Shown: piece after piece, positions 19,855 through 31,538 of the stretch | Layout: each line of letters begins with the position of its first letter | Numbering within the stretch: position 1 is the first letter of the stretch | Notes under the pieces: generated by a model | The model's input: only the letters and a program-made list of their open reading frames with translations | Databases searched by the model: none | What the model was told of the DNA's origin: nothing | Position numbers and translations under genes: made by a program | Source of the DNA: Arctopsyche grandis | Taxonomy: Eukaryota; Arthropoda; Insecta; Trichoptera; Hydropsychidae | Assembly: GCF_051622035.1 (NCBI RefSeq) | Contig: NC_135357.1 | Span: forward strand, 36,935,691 to 36,999,690 | Length of the DNA: 64,000 bases | Reading direction: 5' to 3'

Positions 19855-20209
19855 AAAGATCGCTCCAAAGCGACGAGTGCACTTAAACAGATACAATTAA
19901 TATAAATAAGTATTTTATATAATTCATACAAATATCCACAGTGATATATATGGAGAAATTTTTAAAATCAAATTGGCGCATCTGAAGACGTTGATTTACT
20001 TGAGATTAGCAAGAAATATAGGAAGGAAAAGCCAACTTTACAATAACCGTTTAATTAACCGTGAAAATCAGAAAAATTAGCAAATTCTGATTAGAAACGA
20101 TCTACCTAGAGTCACATAGCCAGCAGCGGGACTATAGTGAGACTCGAACCCGTGATCACTTTGCTCGAAAGCATAATATGCTAACCTTGCTAGTCCACGC
20201 CGCTGGTTA
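19855..20209 (-). mobile_element. SINE, family S2, minus strand
   Basis: The low end has the tail TCGCTCCAAAGCGACGAGTG. The tRNA-like head GTGGACTAGCAAGGTTAGC (minus-strand reading) and B box GGGTTCGAGTCTCAC are at the high end. Confidence 0.75.
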
Positions 20210-22288
20210 ATATTTTTATAGTTTTATTATTCCCACGTATGACCATGTGAAGAGTGAAATTGGAGTATGGGTGATTGGAAGATAGGCGATGTACATAAGA
20301 GTACATATATTTTTTTATTAATTTGTTATAATATATGCACACTTGTAGATACCGTTCGGTGATTATTGGTCACAAAGCGCTCACCCAAAAGCCTCTATAA
20401 CGGAACGTCTGGCAGCCAATAAGTCCATCATACTAACGATAACTATCATACTAACGAAAACTCGAGTGCCAAATAATATTGTCTTTTGGCTAATAACACT
20501 GTTCGACACGAAAAATGGTTCAGAGACGAGATATGACTTTTCTTATAGATCTATGCCCAGTAAACACGAATCTGGTAATAAAAAATGTTGATTGGCTCGA
20601 TATTCAGAGATATGTATGTATATGTGTTTTTTAAATCGCGCGATTTTTCTATATCTTGGTGTTGTTCGGTCGATGTCTCAAAACCTGTCAATTTCCTGTT
20701 CAAAATGAATATTGGAATCTATAATCAGGTATTTTATCTTTCATTTGTAGTATTTTTCAGCTTTCAAATCTCTCTTAAGTAGTCGTCCAGTTCAAATCAA
20801 AAGTCAAAAGTACGTATTTTCACTTGGGATTTTTTTCCACTGTTAATACTATTTTATATTGAGTATTTTCTATTGAAACATGTTTATTGGGGTAGTGTTC
20901 TGGCCACACTATTGTTTGTTTTCGTTTAAAAGGGTTAACTGGAAGTGTGCTGAACTTTAAATCGGTGAAATTGCGAGGAAAAAGCTCGTACTAGTGTTTA
21001 CTCGTATTTACACGAATCTGAATTGAATTAATAGTGATAATATATTAAATTATCTTTATATGAGAATTAAATAAAATTCCACTTAGAAAAATCATATTTC
21101 GACTATTCTTGTGGATTAATAACAAGAATTCTATTGATAACTGGCTTACCTCGATAAAATAAACGAAGCTTGTTAGCCTTGTAAATTTATCTTCGGTTAA
21201 AAACAATATCTTAATGCTATCTTTTATATAATAAATATTCAAAATCCAAATCTGTACGAAAATTTAGAACCATAACTACAAAAATAAGATAAAAGAATTG
21301 TGGTAAAACGTTATATTCTCCCTTAAAATCTAAAAATAAAATTTTAGGTTTACAAATTAATGTAACTATAAATAAAAGCTACATCTCGGACATTAGTTAC
21401 ATTGACACAATCACATGCATAAATGATACTCGTATGTACATATGTAAGGTACTATGTAAGGCAATTTCTATTTAGAAAATAGAAATTGAAGTGACGTCGC
21501 GTGAAGTGATAGCACGCACAGAATCGAAAATAAGTATCTTACAACATGAAAAACGATAATTAATTTGTAATTGAATTAAGAGGCGGGCAAAGGAGGGGGA
21601 GGGGTGGTGTAAAACTCAGGAAAATCCCCGGAAAAGGCTAACGGCTTAATTCGCGAACAATCGCCGGAAAAGTTTTAGTGCTCTCGACGCCGTGTTATTA
21701 AATTTAACTTCGACGTCTGTGTATACATAATAATGTAATATTATATTATTAAATCTCTTTCACAAGTGAGTGGCCCTCTTTTGACAGAGGAAAATTGCGA
21801 TTTATGTCGACATTTTCAACGACATGGCTTGAATTTTCGGCGAGGGAATGAAAGGTCATCGCGAAAGGAAATTGGCGTATAATGTGCTCGTGGATGTGTA
21901 CGTACAGGTAACTACAATAAATAAGCTCGCACCTGAGAAATTTGCTCAAGTGGGTCACGACCTCACCGTTTCTTTGATTGCGAGCTGAGGAAAACCGCAC
22001 AGGGGATTTTCGTGGAAAATTGTACCGGTAAAGTTTCTTTAAATAGAATGTGTACCGTTTTTCCTATGTTTCAAGTGTTCATTTATATTATTTTGATATA
22101 TGTTTGTACTTAGACCTCGTTCTATTTATTATGTCTTCTCGAGAAAAATGCGCACAGCTTACAACCCTTTCCTTGGGATGAGGGTGAGCTTTCATAAATG
22201 GACCGATCTTTAGTGGGTAGCATCCAAGGCTTTTTATTAGCTCTTGCTTTTTTGTGAAGGGTATATAAGTAAGGGATAAATAAAATAA
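20210..22288. other. Gene-free intronic stretch
   Basis: About 2 kb of AT-rich sequence with no recognised repeat boundaries. Open frames of 60-80 codons on either strand show no recognisable domain. 21590-21700 is locally GC-richer but not obviously coding. Confidence 0.55.
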
Positions 22289-22500
22289 TCAGTATAGCTC
22301 GGTGGATGCGTTAATGCTAACCACCGAGAGGATCCTGGGTTCAAACCCTGGGTTGACCTCTATAGAAAGATAATTTACTATGCTGCTGGTCAATCTTGGA
22401 TATCTGTGACTAGGGGTTTTTCTATTAGAGTTTGTTAATTTATCTGATTTCTTCGTTGAAACAGTTCGTCGACAAATTGGCGAATCCACTATGTTTCTTC
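22289..22500 (+). mobile_element. Truncated S1-type SINE
   Basis: The head TCAGTATAGCTCGGTGG and B box GGGTTCAAACCC are clear. The body breaks off near a Helitron 3' end at 22533. Confidence 0.65.
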
Positions 22501-22532
22501 GATTTGAATATGATTTAAAAATTTATAATTTA

Positions 22533-23545
22533 CTAGCTGAACCCGGCATGCGTTGCAATGCCACAATAACGCATGCAATTCCCGTTCCCGTTCCCATTCC
22601 CGTTCTCGTCCCCGTTTCCGTTCCCATTCCCGTTCCCGTTCAAATTTGTCGGAAAAACGCAGGCAGCGAACACATTTGAAATTATTCAATTATTTGTTTA
22701 TTTTACCCTAACAGCGCATGTCGCGATGCGAAAACATTTGAAATTATTGTTATCTAATCAGTAGTATGGCGGATCGAACCCACTGATCACTTGGTGCTAA
22801 ACATACACGCTACCATTAAGCCATTTAGGAGCCTAAACCACTGAACCGCTTACGATGGAACTTTCAGGATTTGTTGAATGCATATCCGCGAAAATTACTG
22901 TGAAAAAAAAACGGGATAAACCCTCTTTATAATAATATTCGTAATTACGATTTTATGGACGCGAAAGTATGAAGCGTCAGTGTGTAGTTGAGGAAATGTG
23001 TACGTTGGTAACCAACTTGCGCGCACGCACGCCAACCTACCTGACATTACGTACCACTCATAACAATCCTACATATGTATATAAATCAAGGTTTGTCTGT
23101 TTGTCACGAATGCGTTCCTATACTTTACTATGATTTAATTTGATTATTAAGTATTAATTTGAAACTGAAATATTCACTTATCGAAACGCATCAAGACACG
23201 GGAACGGGAACGGGAATTGCATGCGTTATTGCACGATGGAACGATGGAACTTTCAGAATTTATTGTATGCATGTCCGGGAAGCTTACTGTGAAAAAAAAA
23301 ATCGGCCAAAAACAGGAACGGAAAACTGGAAAAACGGGAATAAGTGGCATTGCAACGCAATAATTTCAAATGTTTTCGCGTCGCGACATGCGTTGTTAGG
23401 GTAAAATAAACAAATAATTGAATAATTTCAAACGTGTTCGCTGCCTGCGTTTTTCCGACCAATGGGAACGGGAACGAGAACGGGAACGGGAACGGGAATT
23501 GCATGCGTTATTGTGGCATTGCAACGCATGCCGGGTTCAGCTACT
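22533..23545. mobile_element. Rearranged Helitron cluster with CCCGTT arrays
   Basis: A minus-strand Helitron 3' terminus (CTAGCTGAACCCGGCATG in plus-strand reading) starts the cluster at 22533. Plus-strand Helitron pieces follow from about 22828 (AACCACTGAACCGCTTACG), and a plus-strand 3' end (CATGCCGGGTTCAGCTA) lies at 23545. The two facing ends are inverted copies, including the motif CAGGCAGCGAACAC and the CCCGTT/AACGGG runs. A S1-type SINE head fragment (minus strand) sits at 22745-22828. Several internal segments repeat, so this is a scrambled or multiply inserted array. Confidence 0.6.
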
Positions 23546-23566
23546 GTAGTAATAAAATGCTGCATT

Positions 23567-23662
23567 GTTTGTAATTAATTGTCCAGGAAGGCGCATTGGG
23601 GTCTTCCTGTCAAGCCTTCCTGGTTTATATCTATGTATGTAAAAATAAATAAAAATAAAATA
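23567..23662 (+). mobile_element. S1-type SINE tail only
   Basis: GTCCAGGAAGGCGCATTGGG and AAGCCTTCCTGGTTTAT followed by an AAATAAAAATAAA tail. The tRNA-like head is absent, as expected of a 5'-truncated insertion. Confidence 0.65.
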
Positions 23663-24317
23663 TACCATAAAAATAGTCTACGATCGACAATCGGGGAGGA
23701 TGGGCAACTCTCCTATAAGGTTTACATATATTTACGTACATATGTACATACATATTATAGTATTTTTTGGACAGAATATGATTTTGCGTTTCCGTTTCGA
23801 ATGTTTAGTATTTTCTCAGCATGGAATGAAGGACGTGGAAAGACGAATAATCGAATAATTGGATCAATCTAGAGAAGGCAACGCAAGATGGACAGGCTGG
23901 GTGGAAAAGTGGGATTATAATTATACTAAGAATAAAGGGAATGAGATGAAGGGGAGTTGGAATCTGATGAATTCTTCTTCAGACCACTTGTTCGATATTC
24001 AATACGCGCACGGAGGGACTATACTGATTTTTTACGTTATTGGATTGTGGAAAATTCGCCGAATTCTCAATTTATTTATCATGCGTATTTTCCCCGTCGA
24101 AGCCTCACCTTCGTTCCGGGAATTTTCCGCAAACAACATATTTTTGGAAAGCCTTGATAAAAGTTTCCACTATTCAAATACAAAATATATTCGTATATTT
24201 GATATCCAAAAAGAAATCTTTTTAAAGAATATAGTGATCGAATTTTTCAACCATTGAAAAAATCTACATAAATATGAATAATGTATATATGTTCATATGT
24301 ACATATACATAACTACT
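23663..24317. other. Gene-free stretch
   Basis: Two open frames of 97 and 132 codons overlap here (23579-24257) but show no recognisable motif and have simple composition. I do not call them genes. Confidence 0.5.
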
Positions 24318-24740
24318 TATGAGGGTTGCCAAACCACAACGTTTCAAGTGCCAGAAAATTAAGTTTACAGAAGGGACTTAAAACTGTTCTTTTTATAGTT
24401 TTAAAAATTTATTTTTCCAGTATTTAAGTTTTATTGATTGCCCATTGAATTATTATAATACCTCGAAAAGTTATGGTTTATAAATAAACAATGAAAATAA
24501 TTATCAGTAAGCTATAATTTTGCGAGGTACTAAGTGGGCTCTTCAGTTTGTTCGCTCCTGATTTTATTTCTTCGTATGAATTTCGTAATTTACTAACATT
24601 CTCATACATACGATTCAACACCAAAGTGGTTTCGTCTAAACTTTAAAGTAAGATCTCGTTTCTGCAATGTTTTCGTACTCGAGCGGGTCCACGCCTGATT
24701 TGTTATTGACACGCCTACTTAGATTATACGCAAGTGTATA

Positions 24741-25090
24741 ACAGGGGCGTACGGTGAAACTGTTTCAAATCGAGCATGGGCCGTGATGCTTTGCATCATT
24801 CTGCGAAATGGTAGCTATGCCACTGGACTTCGCACGAAGTTCTCCGCCAAAAACGGGGATCGTTGCAAACCGGTATTCGACAGCTCGGCGACGAAGGAAT
24901 GACGTTTTCACCGTGTGTGTGAGTCGAAATGTGAGTGTGTGCGTTTCGCTTCGTCGTCGTGACGCGTCCCTTCGTCGCGGAACAAAGCATGGGGGACGCC
25001 ATGAGGCACGAACTCGAACGCGCGAAACGCACACACTCACATTTCGACTCACACACGGTGTTCGCGGCCGCGCACGGTGCGAATAAAGAG
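24741..25090. mobile_element. GC-rich foldback element
   Basis: The left end CAGGGGCGTACGGTGAAAC resembles the M2 terminus (CAGTGGCGTGCGGTGAAA). Inside, a 41-nt arm at 24909-24949 (starts CACCGTGTGTGTGAGTCG) is the inverse of 25022-25060 except for one GT unit. The loop of about 72 bp is GC-rich. Long open frames on both strands follow from the inverted repeat and the GC content. Confidence 0.6.
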
Positions 25091-25295
25091 TCCGCTTTAT
25101 AATCATTCAACGAGTAATCAAGAAAATTTAAATATTAGATAAATAAATTCAAAAACAGTAAAAAGAACAAAACGTTTTAAGTGCCATCAATTTGTATCGT
25201 TATTAAATGCCAAAATAACCATATGTACCACTTTCATATTAGTAAATGGACAAATTCTATAGCGTAGTCTCTCTTCGATGGGCCTGGATTCATCG

Positions 25296-25500
25296 ATTCT
25301 CGTTAAATGAACTCTTTGTTTCTATACTTGAATATAATTTATCATTAATTTTAAATAAGATTAATAATTTTATGTTTTTTACAGCAACATGCATAAGTAT
25401 GTATGTATGTATTTAATTCATTTCAATTAATTCATACACTTCGAGTACCAAGCTGACGAGACAAGTATACATATAAACGGAGAGTTCATTTAACGAGAAT
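25296..25500. mobile_element. 205-bp MITE
   Basis: ATTCTCGTTAAATGAACTCT at the left is the exact inverse of the right end AGAGTTCATTTAACGAGAAT. Similarity continues inward to TATACTTG. The core is AT-rich. Confidence 0.7.
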
Positions 25501-25859
25501 TGATATTACGGAAGGGGAACCATCTTTCAGATGCTACCCTGATCATGGTGGCTGAAGATATCATCAATATTCATCCAGTTAAAGAATGTCGTAAGAATCA
25601 CTAAATATATATACAGATATACATACTTATATACATATATTCATCTTTACAATGCTGACAATATAAGTGACAGTGCAACTAATACTTACAAAGATACAAC
25701 GTTATGACTAAGAATACCCCTTGGAGGTGGTATTCTTTTAAGGGTGCAAATAAATGCCGGCACATATGTATGTACGTACACCGCAAATCACGAATAAAAC
25801 GCATGTGGCACTTACAACGTTATGGTTTGGCATCCCTCATATTTTATTTTATTTTTTAC

Positions 25860-26257
25860 ATATATACCAGGAAGAAGGCCTTACAGGTAAACTCCAATGT
25901 GCCTTCCTAGCCAATGCAGCATTTTTATTACACAAGTAGCTGAATTACGAGACACTGAAAACTCACAAATTAACGAGACATCTATGATTTGTACTTTTTT
26001 TTTTACTGTGCATACATATGTAGGTAGGAAGGTTTTTAGTCAATTTAACCGGGAACCGTTTCGAAAATCAAATCAGTAAAATTGGCAAACTCTGATAGGA
26101 AACGATCGACTTGGAGTCACAAATATCCAAGTCTCACCAGCAGCACTACAGATATACTCAGAAAAATTATGTTCAATCAAGATCAGCTCATGGGATCGCA
26201 CCCGGCGCCTCTCGGTGTTAGGCAGAAGCTTAACGACCGAGCTATGCTGCTGGCTGG
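25860..26257 (-). mobile_element. SINE, family S1, minus strand
   Basis: The 3' tail ATACCAGGAAG is at the low end. The head GCCAGCAGCATAGCTCGGTC is complete at the high end, directly followed by an S2 copy in the opposite direction. Confidence 0.75.
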
Positions 26258-26277
26258 TGTAGATAATATGTAGATAA

Positions 26278-26634
26278 CCAGCAGGTTAGCATATTATGCT
26301 TTCGAGGAGAGTGGCCACGGTTCGATTCCCACTAGTAGCTGTCGGTCACACTGTGGTTTTTGACTCCAGGTCAATCGTTTCCTACCAGAGTTTGCCAATT
26401 TTTCTGATTTTCATTGAAACGGTTCCTGTAATTTGGCATCTCCTTTCCAATCTCTTTTGCATATCTCAACTAATTCATCGCCGATTTCTATGTAATAAAA
26501 TGCAGCAAAAATTTCTCCTTAGATGTCAGTGTGGCTAATGTTTGTATGAATTCGCATTATATAAAAAAATGCTTGTATTAATTGTATTGTATCTATTAGT
26601 ACACTCGTCGCTTTGGAGCGATTTGTAAAGGAGA
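26278..26634 (+). mobile_element. SINE, family S2
   Basis: The head CCAGCAGGTTAGCATATTATGC lacks part of the A-box region. The B box GGTTCGATTCCCACTAG is intact and the tail is TTAGTACACTCGTCGCTTTG. Confidence 0.7.
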
Positions 26635-26655
26635 CTGTATGGGTTCTAGGAAACT

Positions 26656-26750
26656 TACCCCTGACATATACCCCCCCGGAAATATACCCCCGGTCAAATA
26701 CCCTCTGGTCATTAACCCCCCGTGCAAATAACCCCCCGCCAAGGATAAAA
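26656..26750. repeat. Degenerate C-rich tandem repeat
   Basis: Units of 14-16 nt repeat about six times: CCCCCCCGGAAATATA, CCCCCGGTCAAATA, CCCCCCGTGCAAATAA and variants. The regular C5-C7 runs at 14-16-nt spacing are unusual in this AT-rich setting. Confidence 0.7.
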
Positions 26751-28413
26751 ATATTTTATAAAAATTTACAGTGTCTTTAATAAAAAGTCAGTATCATTAT
26801 CATTATCATATTAATCATTATCATTATCATACTAATTTATTTCAGTTATAATACATACATATATCGGATATGTATGTACATACATACGTACATGTTCGAT
26901 TGAAATAAAATATTAAAATATTTACCAGATTTACCTCGGACATACGATATGGACAAAGCGAAAAGTTTGTTCGTTATTTGATAATGTGGTCATTCATGAT
27001 AAATTTGTGCCGCTTTTGATATTTAATAGTGTCATGTGCAATGATGATAAATCATTGTCACGAAATAAAAGCTAAAATTCGACCGAAATGACGTTTTTGG
27101 GTCATCCCGCAGTTTTTTTCCCCGGTACGTGTTTTTTTTTATTATTTTTTGTCAGAGAATCCTTTAATAAAAATTGAAGAGAGAAAAAACCCACATTTTC
27201 CCGTGAGCGTTTCGGTGAAAATCTGCAAAGTCCTAATTAAAAATACAGAATTTTCACCGTTCTCAAATGCGAAAACGGTCGCAACTTTTTTAATGTACCG
27301 TGGCTTAGCATTTTTTTTTTGTTATTTTTCAGCGTAGTATCACTGAAAGAATCCATTGAAAGCGTTTTCCTTTCGACCATCAACTTTTTATCATATACGA
27401 TGACGATTTATGTGTATGCCATTTTTCCCTATACAATAGTATTATCCGCATACATACATACGTATATATATGTATATATGAATGTATACTTTCCATTACG
27501 CGCAAAAATATTTTTGTGTGATGAATTTGTGTAATAAAACTTGCTTGAGCATTACGATTATGAAGACGGAACCCAAATCTACCCCAAGATTATTGTAAGA
27601 GCTTACGAAAAAAAAATAATACCAAAAAAAGGCGAAAAAACACATTAACGCTCAGAGTGCTTTTAGCAAATACGTACATTTTTGTTGTTGTTTATGAGTG
27701 TACATTTATTTTGTATACTACATACATACATACATACATACTTGCAAGTAAGTAAGTATATACTTTTATTTTATGTCGACGAAAATGTTATATGATTAAT
27801 ATTTCAATTTATGAACTAGTCTCCAAAGTATCAGAGACTCGTTCATAGGTAATTTTATTTTAATTTGGATAGTAAATTAATTAATAAATAACCTGTAAAA
27901 TAAATAAAATTAATGTGTATTAATAAATTTCAAATAAATGAAAATAATGTTTGAACGACTAAAAGTGTTTACGTTTAATACGATAAATTAAGCTTCACAA
28001 CGAGTTTCACATTTCATCGTTGTTTTTATTGTAATATGATAAATTAGACGATTTATTCGACAAATTCAACATTTGTATTTTTGACTGCTTTTTACAATGC
28101 GTCATCACGGCCAACCTTGTACATTATAGCTTCATAGCATAGATATTTATATCACAATGTTATTTAGTGAATGACGACTGTTGCATCATAAGATTTTATA
28201 ATAATGGAGAAAGTGAAATGAGACACGTTGGTCGATTTAAAACACTGCTTATTACTTGGAGAGCCGCAACGAACTACTCCTCACATTACATATTACCAAC
28301 CGTCATTCATTCTACTCATGCATGCCAACTTAATTATACACACATGCTTTATTTTAGGTTATAAAACTAAATCGCACAATAATTTATAAGGTAAAACAAT
28401 TAATTATTAATAA
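26751..28413. other. Gene-free intronic stretch
   Basis: Contains ATCATTATC repeats (about 26795-26830), scattered ATACATAC motifs (27715-27745) and no recognisable exon or element ends. Confidence 0.55.
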
Positions 28414-28872
28414 CCAGCAGCATGCACTTGTGGTTAGCATATAATGCTTTCAAACTGAGTGGTCGCGGGTTCAAGTCCTACTGGTAGTTGCTGACCGGAT
28501 CTTTTATGACCGATTTGTGACTCCAGGTCAATCGTTTCCTACCAGGGTTTGGCAATTTTTCTTATTGAAATGGTTCCTTCAAAATTAGCAACACTGTCCA
28601 AAAATATGATTTATTCAGCATCTCGATTTTTTGCTGGTTTGTATAAATGCTGAAAATTTTTCCATAGATGTATCTGTGGATGTTGGTCGTATTTGTCTTG
28701 AATAATGCTTACAATGCTTCTGTACAATGTTTGGCCATAAATGTCATGTTTAATATAAAATATATGATTATATATTTATAATTGATATTTCTTGATCTGT
28801 ATAGTACACTCCGTGCATTGGAGTGATCTGTAAGACGAGTGTGCATGATTGATTTAAAAAAAATAAATAAAT
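28414..28872 (+). mobile_element. SINE, family S2
   Basis: Head CCAGCAGCATGCACTTGTGG, B box GGGTTCAAGTCCTACTGG, and tail TAGTACACTCCGTGCATTGG followed by AAAAAAATAAATAAAT. Confidence 0.7.
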
Positions 28873-29508
28873 TCACCATTATCGTAACCACTTAAATATT
28901 TAAAAAAAATCCGTCAAAATTTACTTTTACAACGTTGCTCATGGTATTTGAAATACTTCCAAACCAATTACTATGTTTGGTACGGTTACTATATACATAT
29001 AATAATATACTAGTAACCAAGTGCACGCATTCGTTCACTTAATACGGCTGCGGGGTTAAAAATTTACAAAATTACGTTTTGACGTTTGTATTATTATCCA
29101 CGTCTCCATTATATTATCCACGTCTCGGCATATTATCAGCACAGCACTGCACGGAAAAAACTACTTCTGTCCTATACTATACTATACAGCACCGCTCGTT
29201 TTCGGCACATTCATGCTTGTTTTGGACAAGTGCAAGGCGAAGTCGGCTTACATTCTATACATTGCGGCAACGATATAGCACAATATTGCTTGCATCCTAT
29301 CATCGAGTCGATATTGTCCCAATATACATTTTTGAAAATATTCATATGCACATGGCAACAATTTCGTTAGTTAGAGTATACTCGCCACTATGACGTCACT
29401 TCATGCATGAATATTTTCATAGAAAACCAGTTCTGCTTGATACGTTTCGGTCACATGTGCTGCTTCTTAATATGAATAGACCGTGTCGGTTGTCGCCGTT
29501 TCGGTAGG

Positions 29509-29540
<32 letters not shown>

Positions 29541-30368
29541 TGCGGTACATATATAATGTATTAAAGAATATTTTTCGTACTGTTGTTGACGTTTAGTTGC
29601 CGGCTGAGCTCTGCTGATATAAACCAACTTCAACCAGTGCGAAGAAATGAACATTTTCTATAGGTAAATAATACATATATAGAAGATTTGGGTTTAAATT
29701 GAGATAATATGATAGTTGAAGCCCTGAATGAAAATGTAAACATCATTGGACATGTATTTATTTAATGCTAAAAGAATTTTTTGCACAATTTAGACTTCTT
29801 CCTCTTGGGGAATTGTATATAATATGATGATATATTGCAAATAAGCTGACATACTCGATGGGGGTGAGATAAGGGGTGGGTGGTGCAAAAACAACAATTA
29901 CCGAAGGTCATTCCAGTACACAAGGGACCATCGTGGCAAAATATTATACGACGGCAGAAAAACTAGTGGGCGAATTCGAACACACGCGAACGACGAAAAG
30001 GTTAAACGGATATGGGAGAGGGAAGGGGGAAAAGTGTGCTACGTGTCAAGAGTGAAAGGGTACGAAAATTGGGAAAAGCGTTCCACTTTGCGGAAAACAT
30101 TCGACTAGACTCGTTCATTTTTTAGTGACATAGAATTATTAGTCACATGATGGTGTTGCTTCATTTTTTACCTATATATATACATACATGGTGTAGGTTG
30201 CCATCTACACAGATGGAATGATTTGCAAACAAGTTGCATAACTTATTAGACATCTTGGTTTGATCACTGTCAAAACTTTTTTACAAGGAAAAATGACCTT
30301 GTCAGAGATATGTGGAAGTATTATATTTAGAACCTCAATTGGAAAATGTAGACGTTGAAATCATTTAC
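28873..30368. other. Gene-free intronic stretch
   Basis: Includes an (AC)n tract at 29510-29540 and a CRE-type TGACGTCA at 29391-29398. I found no exon. The segment 29040-29480 is less AT-rich than its surroundings and could be regulatory, but nothing proves this. Confidence 0.5.
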
Positions 30369-30699
30369 CCAGCAGAATAGACGAGTGGTTAGCATAATGC
30401 ATCGAACAAAGTGGTCACGGGTTACTTCTGGTCAGACCTTGGATTTGTAACTCCAGGTCGATCATTTCCAATCAGAGTTTGACAATTTATCTGATTTTAA
30501 TTGAAACGGTACCTAAAAATTGGCAACCGTACCCATTTTATAAAATGCCTTTGTGGATGTTAATTGATATGTATTTACTTTGTATAGTACTAATAATACT
30601 TGTATCAAATGTACAATGTTTCTGGCCAGGAAGGTGCATTGAGGTTACCTGTTGGGCCTTTCTGGTATAAATTAAATATAAAAATAAATAAATAAAAAT
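30369..30699 (+). mobile_element. Hybrid SINE: S2 head with S1/LINE tail
   Basis: The head CCAGCAGAATAGACGAGTGG is S2-like. The 3' end is TGGCCAGGAAGGTGCATTGA, then GGCCTTTCTGGTATAAATT and an AAATA tail, the S1 and LINE type. Confidence 0.65.
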
Positions 30700-30787
30700 T
30701 TGAGCTTTTTACACCTAATTTTGATTTGTCGTCTGGGCAATTCGCAAAAACTACACTGCAAACACGAAGGCCAGTATATGAACCAAG

Positions 30788-31274
30788 CTAGGGCTTCCAA
30801 GCCGGCTTAAACCAAAATCAAAAAACCGGCTTTTTGACCATTTTTCATAAAACCGAAAACCGGCTTTTTTGGCTCGATCAACCGGATTTTTAAGGTCTTC
30901 TTGAATTAATGTTTTTTTGTCTCAAAACTAACAATTATGAATTTCAAATTTCTATGAAAGATCAAAAAAAATGTGTATATCCAAACTTTCTTAGGGAATT
31001 GGCGTATATTTCTTTGAACAACAAATAAGTTACAGCGGTGGCTTTGAGATTTAGTAATTGACGAAGACCAGGTCAAAAACTTTTATTTATGGGCAATTAT
31101 TTTTTGCGTAATCTAATATGTGTATTTACAATTTTTTTTTTTTTTTGATATAAAAATTTAAAACTTAAAAAAAATCTTAATTTTCAGAAATTGGTGAATG
31201 TCGCTTAACCGGTTTTTATTTGTAAAAAAACTGAAAACCAGCTTTTTATTTCGGGCGGTTTTTTGGAACCCTTA
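30788..31274. mobile_element. hAT-type MITE with 8-bp target duplication
   Basis: The ends are CTAGGGCTTCCAAGCCGG on the left and, inverted from the right, TAAGGGTTCCAAAAAACCG. Flanks GAACCAAG (30780-30787) and GAACCTAG (31275-31282) match at 7 of 8 positions, the size expected for hAT elements. Internal AAAACCGGCTTTTT motifs repeat several times in both directions. It ends 77 bp downstream of RGK exon 2. Confidence 0.65.
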
Positions 31275-31351
31275 GAACCTAGCAGTGGGCATCGTTTCTG
31301 TGAAGTAGGGTAAATGGAACGAATTCTAAGAGGAAAAACAATGATCTGTAC

Positions 31352-31538
31352 CTGCTAGCAGTTGTGTTGACGCTGGTGTTGGAACGGGATCGACGACTGA
31401 TGATGGAGTCGCCACAATTGACTACGCTGCCTTTGTTAGTAATGGAGAAAGTCCTTAGCCTGTACAGATCTTCAGAGATCCTCGGATTGAGAGGCTGCTC
31501 GGGAAGTGAACACACCCTTGGACGAGCGTGAGCAACCA
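31352..31538 (-). CDS. RGK-family GTPase, coding exon 2
   Basis: The exon is 187 bp with acceptor GGTTGCAG and donor GTACAG. It enters in phase 1 and leaves in phase 2. The peptide VVAHARPRVCSLPEQPLNPR continues ISEDLYRLRTFSITNKGSVV and NCGDSIISRRSRSNTSVN. The RxRxxS-type sites (SRRSRSNTS) are candidate basophilic-kinase or 14-3-3 sites, as known for RGK proteins. It is basic and Ser/Arg-rich. Confidence 0.88.

Larger units (their letters stand above)
24318..25841. mobile_element. DNA transposon remnant with 33-bp terminal inverted repeats
   Basis: The left end TATGAGGGTTGCCAAACCA continues CAACGTTTCAAGTGCCA. The right end, inverted, is TATGAGGGATGCCAAACCA then TAACGTTGTAAGTGCCA. A lone right end of the same family is at 42336-42372. 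Two other elements are nested within (24741-25090 and 25296-25500). No transposase is recognised. Confidence 0.55.
12868..31351 (-). other. RGK gene intron 2 (18.5 kb)
   Basis: The intron is defined by the donor GTACAG after exon 2 and acceptor TTTCAG before exon 3; the reading phases match. Nearly all of it is accounted for by Gypsy element A, a hairpin MITE, SINEs, Helitrons and smaller TIR elements, so its length is largely due to insertions. No other exon was recognised. Confidence 0.75.

Noticed and set aside
22289..22362. tRNA gene-like sequence (also in other SINE heads)
   Set aside because: A and B boxes are present but the cloverleaf is not intact and each is fused to a SINE body.
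22578..22645. CRISPR-like or telomeric array from CCCGTT units
   Set aside because: Short imperfect hexamers without spacers, tied to Helitron ends.
23579..24257. Frames of 97 and 132 codons
   Set aside because: Simple composition, mutual overlap and no recognisable motif.
24796..25110. Paired frames of about 100 codons on both strands, rich in Thr, His and Arg
   Set aside because: Produced by an inverted repeat and high GC; no domain recognised.
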